Source of the DNA: Datnioides undecimradiatus
Taxonomy: Eukaryota; Chordata; Actinopteri; Lobotiformes; Datnioididae
Length of the DNA stretch: 64,000 nt
Assembly (NCBI GenBank): GCA_008933995.1
Contig: WARS01000010.1
Span: 11,740,238-11,804,237, forward strand
Direction of reading: 5' to 3'
Shown here piece by piece: positions 38,123-50,056 of the stretch (positions are counted from its first letter, which is position 1; each line of letters opens with the position of its first letter). Made by a program: the position numbers and the translations under genes. The notes beneath the pieces were generated by a model. That model ran no database searches. It saw only the letters and a list, made by a program, of their open reading frames with translations, and was not told the origin of the DNA.

Positions 38123-38128
38123 CAGCTG
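38123..38128. promoter_or_regulatory. CAGCTG E-box upstream of chrnd
   Basis: A myogenic-type E-box 72 bases upstream of the chrnd start codon. Muscle nicotinic receptor promoters are known to rely on E-boxes bound by MyoD-family factors. Whether this copy lies in the promoter or in the 5' leader is not known; a single hexamer is weak evidence. Confidence 0.3.
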
Positions 38129-38977
38129 CAGAAACACAGAGGGGAGAAAATAGAAAGCACGCAGGAGGGCCGAGCAGCCGGCTGCCATCGCCTCCACCCC
38201 GTACGGGAAACAGTAAGAGGGGGGAGGGGGGAGATCAGACGCAGAAATATCATAACAAAAGGTCTGAACCTGTGATTTACATTTACACATGAAATATCAG
38301 ATTTCAAACAACTGAGACATAAAGCTGATGGAAGATTATCTCACAAGGTCAGTAGAAAACTTGAAAAAACACAAATGGTCACCATTATGTCTTTCACTTT
38401 GAAACATCATCAAATTAATTTGCTTTTGTGTTCTGGTTTGAAAAGGTAAGAGACCATATCACAGATTTATTAATCTACTATATTTATAAAAAACAGTGGT
38501 GCAACATAAATTTCCTGAAGAACTCCAGTTCAGCAACTTTGACCGTACCTTTCTACCCTCAGCCTACTCACGTTAGATGTGTACAATGTGCTTTTTGTCC
38601 TAACCTGCCATTCTTTAAATCCTCCTCTCAAACCTTCATTAAACAGGAAACGTTTATGAATTCTTCAATATGAGTAACTGTTTATCACCTTATTGTTTCC
38701 TGACCCTTGCATTGTTTTCATTGGTTCTTTTTGCTTTTTCTTTTTCAGTTAAAATCTTTTTAAATGGGATTAGAGATCCATTTGGGGTAGTTGACACTGA
38801 GGGTATATGTAGTCTCTAACCGTATCCAAGGCACACACACACAAACATTGCATCTGGACTTCCTACACACTGATCATTTATTCACAGACAAGGAAAACAC
38901 AGACACATACACATCCCATAAAAAGATTTCATTATGATCCTGACTTTAAAAGTTATAGTGTATTTCAATAAGTCTGT

Positions 38978-38983
38978 TTTATT
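38978..38983 (-). terminator. Polyadenylation signal AATAAA, cip2a
   Basis: Canonical AATAAA about 100 bases after the cip2a stop codon on the minus strand; a second candidate lies near 38877. It leaves under 1 kb between the end of cip2a and the chrnd start. Confidence 0.5.
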
Positions 38984-39081
38984 AAGTAAAAACAACTTCA
39001 GTCCGTTTAAAAACTGAGACCATAGTCCATGACAGTTTTAGTCAGCTCTGATGTTCCTTTGTCACTCATCTGAATGGCTGC

Positions 39082-42000
39082 TCAGAGCGACAGGTTGACG
39101 TCGCTCTTCATCTTGCCGCTGCTCAGGCTGTGGATCATGGAGATCATGGCGGAGTGTTTGTTCAGCTCGTCCTCCTTGTGCTTCAGCTTCATCTCCAGCT
39201 GACTCTTCTGCAGCTCCAGAGACGACGCCTGGGAAACAGGAATCGTCACAAGGTTCAGTATCAAGTCATTACAGCATCATAACACGGAGCAGTGATATTT
39301 ATCTCAATATTTACACCTGACATTTACTTAAATTCAGATTTCATAAAATAACAAAGCCCCCAAACTGAATGAACTTTATGCTAATAATAAGCCACGTACA
39401 TTTGCTAAAGCTTTACTGAAGATCTCCATTTAACGCTGCTCTGCTGTTCTGCTCTACTACGTTAAAGTTGCAAACATTGTTCTTTTTATTTGGCTTTATT
39501 TGTCCGACAGCTTCAGTCACTTTGCAGATTACATTTTTGAAATCTTCTCTTCTTCATTACCTTGATGCTGGCATCCTTCCTGGCCTGCTCTGTCTTGTTA
39601 AGTTCCTTCCTCAGCACATCCACCGTCTCCTCCAGATCTCTCCGTTCTTGATCCTTTTCTTTCATCTTCTCCTCCTCGGCCCGCAGCTCACCACGCAGAC
39701 CTGCCGGGAACACGCAGAGCATTTTTATAGCACTGAAAGCCAGGACACCGAGGACCTGGGAAAGATTTGCTTGCACGTCTATACTGAACCGAACACACAC
39801 AGAACCACTCCAAAGTTCTAAACAAACGAATGTATGTCGAGCTTCACTCTGTCATGTCTTTAAAATCATTAATATGCCACTTTTGAAATGGTTATGGCAG
39901 CATCCTTAACTAGCTAGTTTAAAGAATCTTAATAATGTTTACATGGCACTAAATGTGATCCAGGGTTTTGCAGAAACTGCTCATCAGATAATCAGTCAGA
40001 ATAATAATCATATAAACATTTTTCTGGTTGGAATTTCAATTCTGAAATACCGGTAATCCTGGGAAAAGACATATTCCTGTGAATTCCTTTCTCACCCCAA
40101 ATCCATAACACAGACACAGTTTCAGCAACAGAAAATGAAAATGTTAACAGCAGCAGCTCTGAGACTTTCTATAAGAAAGCTCTGCAAATGCTGATGTCAC
40201 ACTGACCTGCAATGTCACTGTTCCTCTGCTGTAAATCTGAACTGAGGGATCGGACCTCTTCCTCCCTCTCCTCCAACACTGACGCCATCCTGAGTGACAG
40301 GGAGAGAATTTTGAGGGTGCTGCTGGTCAGTGTGCCTCCGAGAGCATTAATGTGATGCAGCAGGATGCAGAGATTAAAATCAACAACAAAGTACTGTTGT
40401 TGTTGTTGTTGTTATTGTTGTTGTTGTTGTTATTGTTGTTGTTGTTATTGTTGTTATTGTTGTTATTATTATTGTTGTTGTTATTATTGTTGTTGTTATT
40501 GTTGTAATTGTTGTTATTGTTGTAATTGTTGTTGTTATTGTTGTAATTGTTGTTGTTGTTATTGTTGTTGTTATTATTGTTGTAATTGTTGTTATTGTTA
40601 TTATTGTTGTTGTTATTGTTGTTATTATTGTTGTTATTGTTGTAATTGTTGTTGTTGTTATTGTTGTTGTTATTATTGTTGTAATTGTTGTTATTATTGT
40701 TGTTGTTATTGTTGTTGTTATTATTGTTGTTGTTATTGTTGTTATTGTTGTTGTTATTGTTGTTGTTATTGTTGTTATTGTTGTTGTTATTGTTGTTGTT
40801 ATTATTATTGTTATTATTATTGTTATTGTTGTTGTTATTATTGTTGTTATTGTTGTTGTTATTATTGTTGTTATATTATTGCTGTTGTTGTTATTGTTAT
40901 TATTGTTGTTGTTATTGTTGTTGTTATTGTTATTATTGTTGTTGTTATTGTTGTTGTTATTATTATTGTTGTTGTTATTGTTATTATTGTTGTTGTTATT
41001 ATTATTGTTGTTATTGTTGTTGTTATTATTGTTGTTGTTATTGTTATTATTGTTGTTATTGTTATTATTGTTGTTGTCATCATTGTGTGAGTGTGGATTA
41101 CTTCTCATGCTGCAGTTGCAGTGTTTCGTGGCTCCTCCTCAGAGCGTCACTCTGCTTGGTTAGCAGGATGTGAGCCGTCTGCAGCTCCTTCAGCAGCTGC
41201 TCGCTCTCGTTGAACCTGTGCAGGAGATTGACCTGTTAGAAGCCTAAAAAGACTGCATATCCCATTAAACAGAGGCGGATCCAACCGCCACATTTAAAAT
41301 ATGACAAAATAGCATGGCACACTTAGATTACAAATACTACTCTTGGTAAGACTTAGTAAAGCAATTTACTGTTGCAGTAAATCCTCCATGTCGGCCTTGG
41401 AGCAACTTACTGTTGCTTTAGCAACTTACTGACGCTATCCTGAGTGACAGGGAGAGAATTTTGAGGGTGCTGCTGGTCAGTGTGCCTCGACCTGCTAAAG
41501 AGGCCTGAAAACAGTTTGCGGTTGCTTCACTGTCTTGTCTGGTTGCACTGGTATAAAGTGGCAGATTTTCAGAATATTGCAGACCGGGGTAATAGTGTTG
41601 TAAGTTTCAACTTATCTCATTGTGAAACTCTGGCAACCAGTGACTCCCAAGGGCCAGTGTTGACCTTTGTTTTATTTTTTTTTTTCTTTGGAGGCATTTA
41701 ATTCAGTGTGTTTAAGAGTGTTCAAGACCTACAGATAAACACTGAATCCTGACTGTGAGTCCAGCTCCTGCCTGTCTGCTTCTCACCTGCTGAGCAGGGC
41801 GTTGTAGGCTCCTTTGAGGGCCTGGTGTTCCTCTGAGTCCCGCTGCAGCCTGGCGTTGTGCTGCAGTAGCTCCTCCATGTCGGCCTTGGAGCGCTCCACC
41901 TCCAGCACCTGGTTGCTCAGCTCTCCCTGCAGATCTTCGCGGCGACGCTCCACCTCCTTCAGGAGAGAGCCCAGCTTGCATGCCTGCACACAACGAAACA

Positions 42001-43766
42001 AAGAAAAGAAAAAAAAAAAAAAAAAAATCAAGAATGGCAAAAATGGTCTTTGAGATGACACTGACTTGAATATTAGCATGGTGATGGCCATTGGTGGTGA
42101 TACCATTTTCAACACACCTCAGGTTTAAATCTGAACCTTTAATGTTTGTTATAAACCTCCTTCCATATCCTAGTAAAACTGAGGAGTCAGTTTTCCCTTC
42201 AGCATAACAAATAAATTAAATCATCCCATCCTTATTATAACCTCAAAACAATTTTAAATAACACTGTAATAATAATAATAATGATGATTGTCTGACCATT
42301 AAGGTCTTCATTATTTTCATGAATGTGTGTGTGTTACCTCGGCCTCAGCTTGAGCTCGTTGGAGCCGATACTGAGCGATGAGACGGTCGGCCTGAGAAAG
42401 AGCCAGGGCCTTTGCCTCCAACAAGTCCTGCAGCCGGCTCTCCTTGGACTGACGGGGAAACACAAGGAGATGGTTCACGGGACTGAACCAACCATGCATT
42501 TTAACAGGACAGTGTTAAGATGAACGATCTACATTACTCAAAAATCTGTGGATTTTCAACGTTAATGCTGAGATTTTGTTGAGTTGTGTCTTTCCATTAT
42601 CCAAGACGTGTCTCCCAAGTTTCTAATCCAGAAAAAAAAACTGTAATTTTAATCAATGTAACTGTCCATCATTTCTTTCACGGCTTTAGTTTGCAGAGCT
42701 TTGTTATGCTTGAGAGACCCCTAGTGGCAGAAAATTACCCAGTGAATGTGTTTGTAAAAGTATAGAAATAAAAGCACTCTGCAGCCAAACTGAGCTCTAT
42801 CTTTATATTATGTATTCACCTATTTGATAAGATTATTATTAAATCGTATTAACTGTTGGCTGATTTACTGTATTTTATTTGCATTTTAAATTTCTAAAAC
42901 CTGAATCTTGCAAAGTAACCATGGTTACCTAATAAATATATAGTACAAAATGCTTCTAATGTTTGGGTGCTTTGTTAAATACAGAGAAGTAGCATGAAAT
43001 GAAAACTTTCAAGTCAAGTAGAGGTAATTAGGAATAAACCTGCATGCAGTAGTTTCTGTAGACAAACAGGTGATAGCTCGCAGTCTACAGTCACTTTTGA
43101 GGCAGTAATGCTGGTATTGTCTCTTTTTCATCTAATATTTTGTCAGAAATATGCATTCCAACCACGTACGAAATAAAGTGGACAGAAATAATACAAGCCA
43201 GTGAAGTTGAATGAACTTTTAATCGTTTCATCCTCAGAAGAACAGGACGGATGGACAGACACCCAGCAGAGGCCCAGTATCGACCAGTGGAGGTCCCCCC
43301 TGACTTTTAATACTCACTGCAAATGTGGAGAGCTTCTGTTCATAAATGCTGATGATGTCAGACACATGTGGGTCCTTAACGTGGTCCTGCAGCTAGACGC
43401 AACAAAAGTACATTAGTGAAAAAGGGTTACATGTCTGCTACAAATTACAAAATATAAGCTGTGGCCAATAACAATGCATTCTTTTTCTATACCAATATAC
43501 ACTATACCTCTAAGCCATTCTGCATCTTCTCAACCAGATTGTGGACAGTCCTATTGGAACCACCAGAAGAGTCCGTGAGCACGCTGGAAGGTGGGACTTC
43601 CTGCACTGCAACACGCTTGACAGACAGCTCAGCCTCCCTCTGGTGATAGCCGTTGTTGGCGGCGATACATTCTCCCAAACTTGAGAAACAAGGGTTAATT
43701 AACAGAGTGTGAGATATGTTCACATAGTTGACTCACCACCGGGAGACATTAGCAGTGCATTATGCG

Positions 43767-43818
<52 letters not shown>

Positions 43819-46800
43819 AGTATTGCTATACTCCTTATTGGATGAGTTGTTTCAGTATCAACAACATTTTTAAGTATAATAGTTTTTATTATTTTTTAAA
43901 AAGAATCAATTGAGAATGGGATCTGTGTGGTATCTAAAGTGTTTCCGGGGCATGACTCACACCAGTGAAGGGAAGTCTGGGAGTGGTGCAGCTTCAAATA
44001 GCAGGGAGAGTCCAGTCTGAACAAGTTCTCTGTTGTGGGACGTCAGGGCCAGAGAGAGGGGAGTCACGATTCTCTGGTCCTGGAAGATCCACACAGACCG
44101 AATAACAGGTCACAGAGAGAAGAACAGCACAGGGCAGAAAACAAAAGATGAAGCAGAAAGGTGATGAGTGTGTGTGTACCTGTAGCATCCTGTAGAAGCT
44201 GGTCTCCATGTCCTTCACCTGTTGCCTCAGTTTGCTCATTAATTCCAAGGTCCTCAGCAGAGCCTCTGCACACACCTGACTGAGATACAAAACACACAAC
44301 TTTACATTTTGCACCAAGGCTGCAGCGGTGTCAGTCATATTCAGATCTGTTACTTCAGTGAAAGTTATTATTACTGATACAATAACATGGAAGCAGCATT
44401 TATTGATGGAGCTGGATACTGTGCAGCTAATTTAACAGGTTTTATATCCTGTTTAATTTACTGCAAGGCGTTTTATTTTATGTGCTCATGATAAGTTTTA
44501 AAAATATTCAAAATCACCATGTTATTGTTTTTATCAATAACAATGGGAAATTTTATCAATGAATAATCAATAAATAATCTGTATGACAGCAAAAAAGACA
44601 AAGCAGGAGAATCCTCATGCTTGAACATATGAAAAATGACTTTAATGAGCAATCAAAAAGTTAAATTGTTGCACATCAATAGCCCATCAAACACTTTCAG
44701 CAATAACCTTATTATCACAAATTAACCTCCAACAATTAATAGCTCTTATTTTTAAGTATGCCAGCAATAGTGACAAATTTAGGTCCTCGTCCACTGTTCA
44801 CCTTGACTGCAAACATCAAATCAAATAAATAATCCAAAAAATCAAATCACATGTTGTGATTAGCAAATATCTGATTAGCAAATATCTGATATCAAGAATC
44901 AGGTCTTATTGAGTAATAAACTACAAGAAATTTGGTTTTGCAATGACTGTGATTAACAAACACTAATCTGTAGTGTCACTCTGACAGGGATCTCAAGTTC
45001 ACTCATTTACCCCTTTACAATACAGGTTTATACAACAGAATACAAGATGTGGCCAGAACTACAGCATCTACTCACCTGAGATTGTTGTCAGAGCCAGAGG
45101 GGTATGTGAGGTTGTTGCTATGGCAGCAGGAGAAGAGGGATTCAACCTGCAAGAGGCAGAGCTGAGCGCTCACCTGTCGTGACACTAAAGTTCTGGTGGA
45201 ATCCTCAGCACACAGGAGTAAAGGAGTGAAGGCTTCAATACAAACAAGCAAACGGCAGACCAGCAGGGTGTGCCACAAGCCCTAATGTCAGGGTTTTCAG
45301 TGTCACAGAGGTGTTGCTGTCTTTTCATCTAACTAGATCACTACACTAAGGATACATGGAAACACTAGAGTGGTTTCCATGTATCCTTCATTATTACTTC
45401 TTCCACTTCTGCATTAAACACTTCAGAATGACACTTAAATGGCACTTCAACCACCCACTTAAAACATGCAAAGAAAGATAAAACCTGGGTTAACAAGTAA
45501 AGTTGGTAACCGCTGAAGTGATGCCTGTCGTCGCTGACTGTGGTTTAAGACTTTCTCGAAACTAAAGAAAGCCTGGTTATGTTAAACATGTCTCACCGTA
45601 CAGCCCACAGAACAGTCGGGTTAAGGATATTGAGCAGCAGGCTGGTGACGTGTGTGATGCGGTTGCAGTGCTTTCTTAGGTGAGCGTCTCCCTGCGCAGG
45701 TTCAAGTCCTTTCAGCAGCCCCAGCAGGACAGGAAGCAACATTTCTACGAAGCTCAGCATACAGTCGGACACAGTCTCTGCTCCCAAAGCTTCCTAAACA
45801 AAGACAGAGAGGGGGCCACATGTGAACGGAATACAGCCTGCAGTGCTTTTCTAGTCTTTTGACCAATCAAAGCACTTTACACATGTTTGTGTTCAACCAT
45901 TTACACCAATTTACACCAAATACACCAGCTGCTCAACCAAGCTTTCATTCACTCATTCACCAATGGGAAAGCCATCAGAGGTAATTAGGGGTTTGATGTC
46001 TCGGACACTTTGTCATGCAGCCAATCGTCTGACAGGTGGACAACCTGCTCTTGATGCGGCCTCAGCTGTTGGACAATATTGTCAGGCAACAAATATCCAG
46101 TCAGCAAAGTGTCTTCACTTAAGCCCTGTGATACTAGTTAACAGAAGGTCACGCACAGGTATTCTGGCCTGGGACTGCTACATTTGACCATTATCATGTT
46201 AAAGCTCCTATGATGTGTTGTTTTCTTAATGTCAATGCATGTGGCCACTGCCGAAATTAACTTGATCAGCATATACAGCTGATATATATTATATTAAACT
46301 GAATGTGTACATTGAAATCTAACACATTATGTGAAGTGTGCTTGACCCTAACTTGGGTTTACAGTGTGTGCTGTACCTCCAGCAGTTCATTCAACAGCTG
46401 CAGGGCCTGAAGCGAGCAGGACTCTGCACCGTCCACAGGCGAGCTCAGCCACTGCACCAGGGAAAGCCCAGGCTCAGCTTTGCGTGCGCAGTCCAGTCCC
46501 GCCCCCTGCCTGCGACCTGCAGCTCTGAGTTTGGGTCCCGCCGGTCTGAAAACCACCTCGCACAGCAGCGAACGCAGCCCTGAGACACTGCACATGGCCA
46601 GGAGAAGCTCTAACACCTGCAAACAACACACACAGATCAAAAAGAAACTATGTCATCTATTTTCTGAGATTTATTTCCTCTATTTCCTGTTAGTAAAAAA
46701 CCCCGAAATTGGTCAATGGAAACTAGAGCTGCAACCATCAAACACAACTGACACATTTTCCCAAATGGAACCTTACATCAACATCAACGGAACAATGTCC

Positions 46801-49800
46801 AATAGTGGAAGTCTCGTCTGGTTTCTCTCATCTCACCTTTGCTGCAGAGTCTGGGTCTTTGGATTGTAGCAGTCCCAAAACTTGAGACATGCATGCTGAG
46901 AAGTGCTGATACCTTGAAATGAAAAAATTGTTTTTCATTTTCAATTCAGTCACATCAATGTGGTCTCGAAGCCGACTAGAGCTCAAGCCTCTGCGGTGGA
47001 AATCTGTCTATCTGGGTGAAGGTGTACCTTGTGAGGTAGTCTGCGATCTTAGTGTTCTTCAGCAGGTCAACCAAAAGGTCAACGGAGTATTTTCTTGTCA
47101 GAGTGCCATCGCCGTTCACAATGATGTTGAACACAAGCTGGAAAGTCTGATGGATGTTTTTTGCGTCAAAGAGCTCGAGGGAAAAAGCACAACAGTAGAA
47201 ATAAGCAACATGTTTTTATATTTCAGACAGAAAGGCAGATGTACAATGGATTTGTTGTTGCAGACGCCTGTCGTGAGTGATTAATGCCTACCTTCTCTCC
47301 AACTTTCTCATTCAGAGTGAGGCTGGCCAGTATGGACAATGTGAAGACCACCACAGTCAGGCTGTTGTGAGCCAAGAAGTTGATCAGAGTACGGTAGAAT
47401 GGCTTCACGTTGTCCTACAAAAACACACACACGAGGTAAGGTACTTTAAACTTGCCACAAGCCATTTCATGCTGTTATATAATAAACACCAGAGGAACTG
47501 CTCCATACAACAGAATTAAAAACACAAAACCCTTTTGGGACGTGTTCTTTTTCCATTTAACTTGACAATCCAGACGCTTTGTGATTGTTCATGGATATGT
47601 CAAAGCCTCCTTTTTTTAAAAAACAGTGTCATTTCAACACATTTTCTATTTCATTTTTCATTTACTTCATGTTTCTGACACTGTGTAACGTTAGAGGCCG
47701 ACTAACAGGTAAGCTAAGTATCGAGCAGATCTCTAAAGTATATCTGTGTATCTCTTATACACAGTGCATAATTAACCACTGTAAAGAAAAAAGCAAAATG
47801 AACAGGGAGGGAACAGCAAACACACCTCCATTATCAGCAGTAGCCTGCGTATGAGGTGTTTAATTACATCAGTAAATCGTAGCGTCTTCCAGTAATCTAC
47901 GTGAATGCTTAGAGGTTGTAAAATGCACACACATAGAAAGTCATAACTTGTTAATCAAAAGTAAAACTGGGCTGAAATGACTAGTTTGCTTTCTGGCTGA
48001 GGGCTCACATGTTCATTCTCATCCTCACAACCTGACATTCTGCGTAACATTTCGGTGTTTCCCCAATCATTATATTAGGGTGGTGCCCCGCCCTAATATA
48101 ATAAGGGCAAGTTAATTTTATTTACCAGCAGAGAGAGAGCGCGCGTTGAAAAATATGTCGCGTTAACCACCTGAAAAGCAGACAAAACTATCTGCGTTTT
48201 CTAAACGCTCCCAGGGTGGTGACGGTGGCAACACTCGCTCTCCTGCGAGTAGCAGCCGGAATAGCTCTCCTGCTCTGGGTCCAAGTACAGAAAAGAGCCC
48301 AAGTGCTGCATGCCCTGCCCCTGACCCCCAAAGCTGTAAACCATGGGGAACTCACCAGAGACTTGATGTGGCTCTGCACTGAGTGGCTGTCCCGACACAG
48401 GTTGGCCATGAGGCCGAGGCATGGCATGATGATGTCGTCATTGTGAGACTGGCTGTGGGGCAAGATCCAAGAGAAAGTAGTTAGTTGATTGTCAAATGCA
48501 CAAACGTTTTGCAGGGAGATGTGAGATGTGGTTCTTACATATTGGTCACGAGAAAAGCTATGAGCTCATGGATGTAGTTTGTAGACTGGAAGATGCGTGT
48601 GTTGTAAGTCAGTTTCTGCAGCACCTGCAGACACTGAAAAATGCATACAAGACAACATTAGAAGCATTTATTCCTGATTTTACAGAACAGAAAGTCAGTC
48701 CTGACCTCCACAGTCATTTAGTTTCTTTTCGGAATATAGGAGCAAGGCATGTTTTACAATCATCTGTTGCTCAAACTTTGCTTCTGTGCACAGAAGAGTG
48801 CATATTTGTGTTTTACCCAACAACCTCATGTGATGGGACTTGCCTGCAGGACCAGAGGTTCTCCTGGAGTGCTGCTGTGGCAGTGGATAACCGAGGCCAG
48901 GGTGCTAGTGAGGTTGTAGCTGCTGTGAAGAATCTCCCGACTGCCATCATCACAGGCTGAGGAGGAGACCATACAGGACATCTTTAAGGCCTGTGTGAGA
49001 TCCTACTTGCGTAAAACCTATTGTTTGTTAGGAATATTTCTCAAATGCTAACTGGGGGACAAGCTAGCAAACTGCAAATACAAACTAATTAACACTGCCT
49101 CCTGTTCCTTTGTGATGAACAAGAAAAAGTATCTAAGCATTCAGGTTATGGTGCATGAAAGGCATGTCTGGAGTATGTACATATGTGCACTTTACCTAGT
49201 TGTGCCAGCAGGGAGATGATGGAGCTTGTCAAGGTTGGGCAGGTATTTGGGTTCCCAGCCAGCTCCACTAGCCCACTCACACATTCACTGGGTAGAACCT
49301 GACCAGAGACCAGCAGCTGGTCACATTTCAGGCTTGAAACTTCCTGCAAACACAAACAAACACAACGTGCAAAAGTGGGTACATATTCCTGACACTACTG
49401 TGTGTGTCTGTCCATCGGCTGCATCTATAATCCGCAAAGGTGCAGACTAGAGGCTGCATAGTCCGCCTCTATGCAGGCTATATGCAGACTATGCAAACCA
49501 TGATCTGCACAGATGCAGACACATCAGTCTACAGTAGGCTGAAAACAATGTCAATGCAATTAATATTTTGGCTTATAAATGTAAGGCTAAAGCAGATTTT
49601 CATCTAGGCTTCAACCCATTCACACTTTCCTGTGTTTGGAGACAAGAGCACGCAGTGAGGGGCAAGGTAAGAGTCATCATGTGCAGTTCGTGTCAGTTAA
49701 GGAACTAATTAGGCCCTTATGCTTCATTTATTTTGTCTTATTTCATTACAAACTTCTCGGTGTTGTCAGGGTGAAAGGTATTGTCTTTCTTTAAAAAATA

Positions 49801-50056
49801 AACATCTGGTGACAGTTTATTCCTAATAGATGTTACATAGTTTAACCTCGGATTCAGCAGCCTATGTGAGATATTCCACCACATCCTTGTGTTCCTATAA
49901 GTCCTCAGAGCTAACCCGTGGCCTGTCATACACAGAGCAGACAGAAGAGCTCACCTCCACTTGTTTCTGGAGCTGTGCTGTGTTCTGGGCTGTCCTGCAG
50001 TCTCTGTACTGCTGGATAGCCAGTAACAGAGACTTCAAACACGTAGTTGTGTCCAT
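39082..50056 (-). CDS. cip2a: CIP2A, cellular inhibitor of PP2A (903 aa)
   Basis: Twenty-one exons, 5' to 3': 50056-49955, 49343-49196, 48956-48844, 48633-48539, 48452-48356, 47414-47292, 47173-47028, 46912-46837, 46616-46377, 45793-45597, 45192-45076, 44279-44180, 44079-43961, 43679-43508, 43392-43318, 42448-42338, 41983-41787, 41215-41102, 40289-40207, 39700-39561, 39228-39082; 2712 nt in frame. The N-terminus ([20 protein letters not shown]) and armadillo-type region ([51 protein letters not shown]) fill about residues 1-600. From residue 641 ([20 protein letters not shown]) a long coiled coil runs to the conserved end [16 protein letters not shown]. Length nearly equals human CIP2A (905 aa). 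It binds PP2A B56 subunits, stabilises MYC and acts with TOPBP1 in mitosis (known from mammals). The exon 3 donor is GC. Exon 11 start (phase-fitted acceptor ACCAG|A) is the least certain boundary. Confidence 0.95.
40395..41078. repeat. Giant imperfect TTG/TTA trinucleotide array in cip2a intron 18
   Basis: About 684 bases of interspersed TTG and TTA triplets, with rare TAATTG variants, filling some 84% of the 812-base intron between cip2a exons 18 and 19. It begins only about 23 bases after the exon 18 donor. Long open frames across it (poly-Leu/Cys/Tyr on one strand, poly-Asn/Thr/Ile on the other) are artefacts of a stop-free triplet repeat. Confidence 0.98.
41382..41488 (-). repeat. Mosaic of duplicated cip2a exon 17 and exon 19 fragments in intron 17
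   Basis: 41382-41403 repeats exon 17 bases 41871-41892 exactly. 41429-41488 repeats 40279-40338 (first bases of exon 19 plus its upstream intron) with one mismatch in 60. Same orientation as the originals. Both pieces are embedded in intron 17, on the other side of exon 18 from the giant repeat. Confidence 0.92.
43764..43814. repeat. (GC)6(AC)n alternating purine-pyrimidine tract
   Basis: GCGCGCGCGCGC followed by about 19 AC units in cip2a intron 13; about 50 bases of strict purine-pyrimidine alternation, a composition known to favour Z-DNA. Confidence 0.95.
48050..48345. mobile_element. Probable hAT-like element fragment with terminal hairpin in cip2a intron 5
   Basis: Contains a perfect 12-base inverted repeat, 48069-48080 pairing with 48091-48102 around a 10-base loop, next to GGTGTTTCCCC, a start common to fish hAT elements. 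A plus-strand frame from about 48164 ([20 protein letters not shown]) has the Ser/Pro-rich look of a transposase N-terminus, but is truncated at about 48345 where cip2a exon 5 follows. The family assignment is tentative. Confidence 0.4.

Noticed and set aside
40365-41173. Very long open frames rich in Leu, Cys/Tyr or Asn/Thr/Ile on both strands
   Set aside because: They are readings of a stop-free TTG/TTA triplet array inside a cip2a intron, not proteins.
45072-45278. Whole 68-codon open frame around cip2a exon 11
   Set aside because: Only 45076-45192 fits the splice phase from exon 10; the upstream part was considered as exon because it resembles CIP2A weakly, but the phases do not match, so it is treated as intron.
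48496-48960. A 154-codon plus-strand open frame
   Set aside because: It is the antisense shadow of cip2a exons 3 and 4, which are supported on the minus strand by homology and phase.
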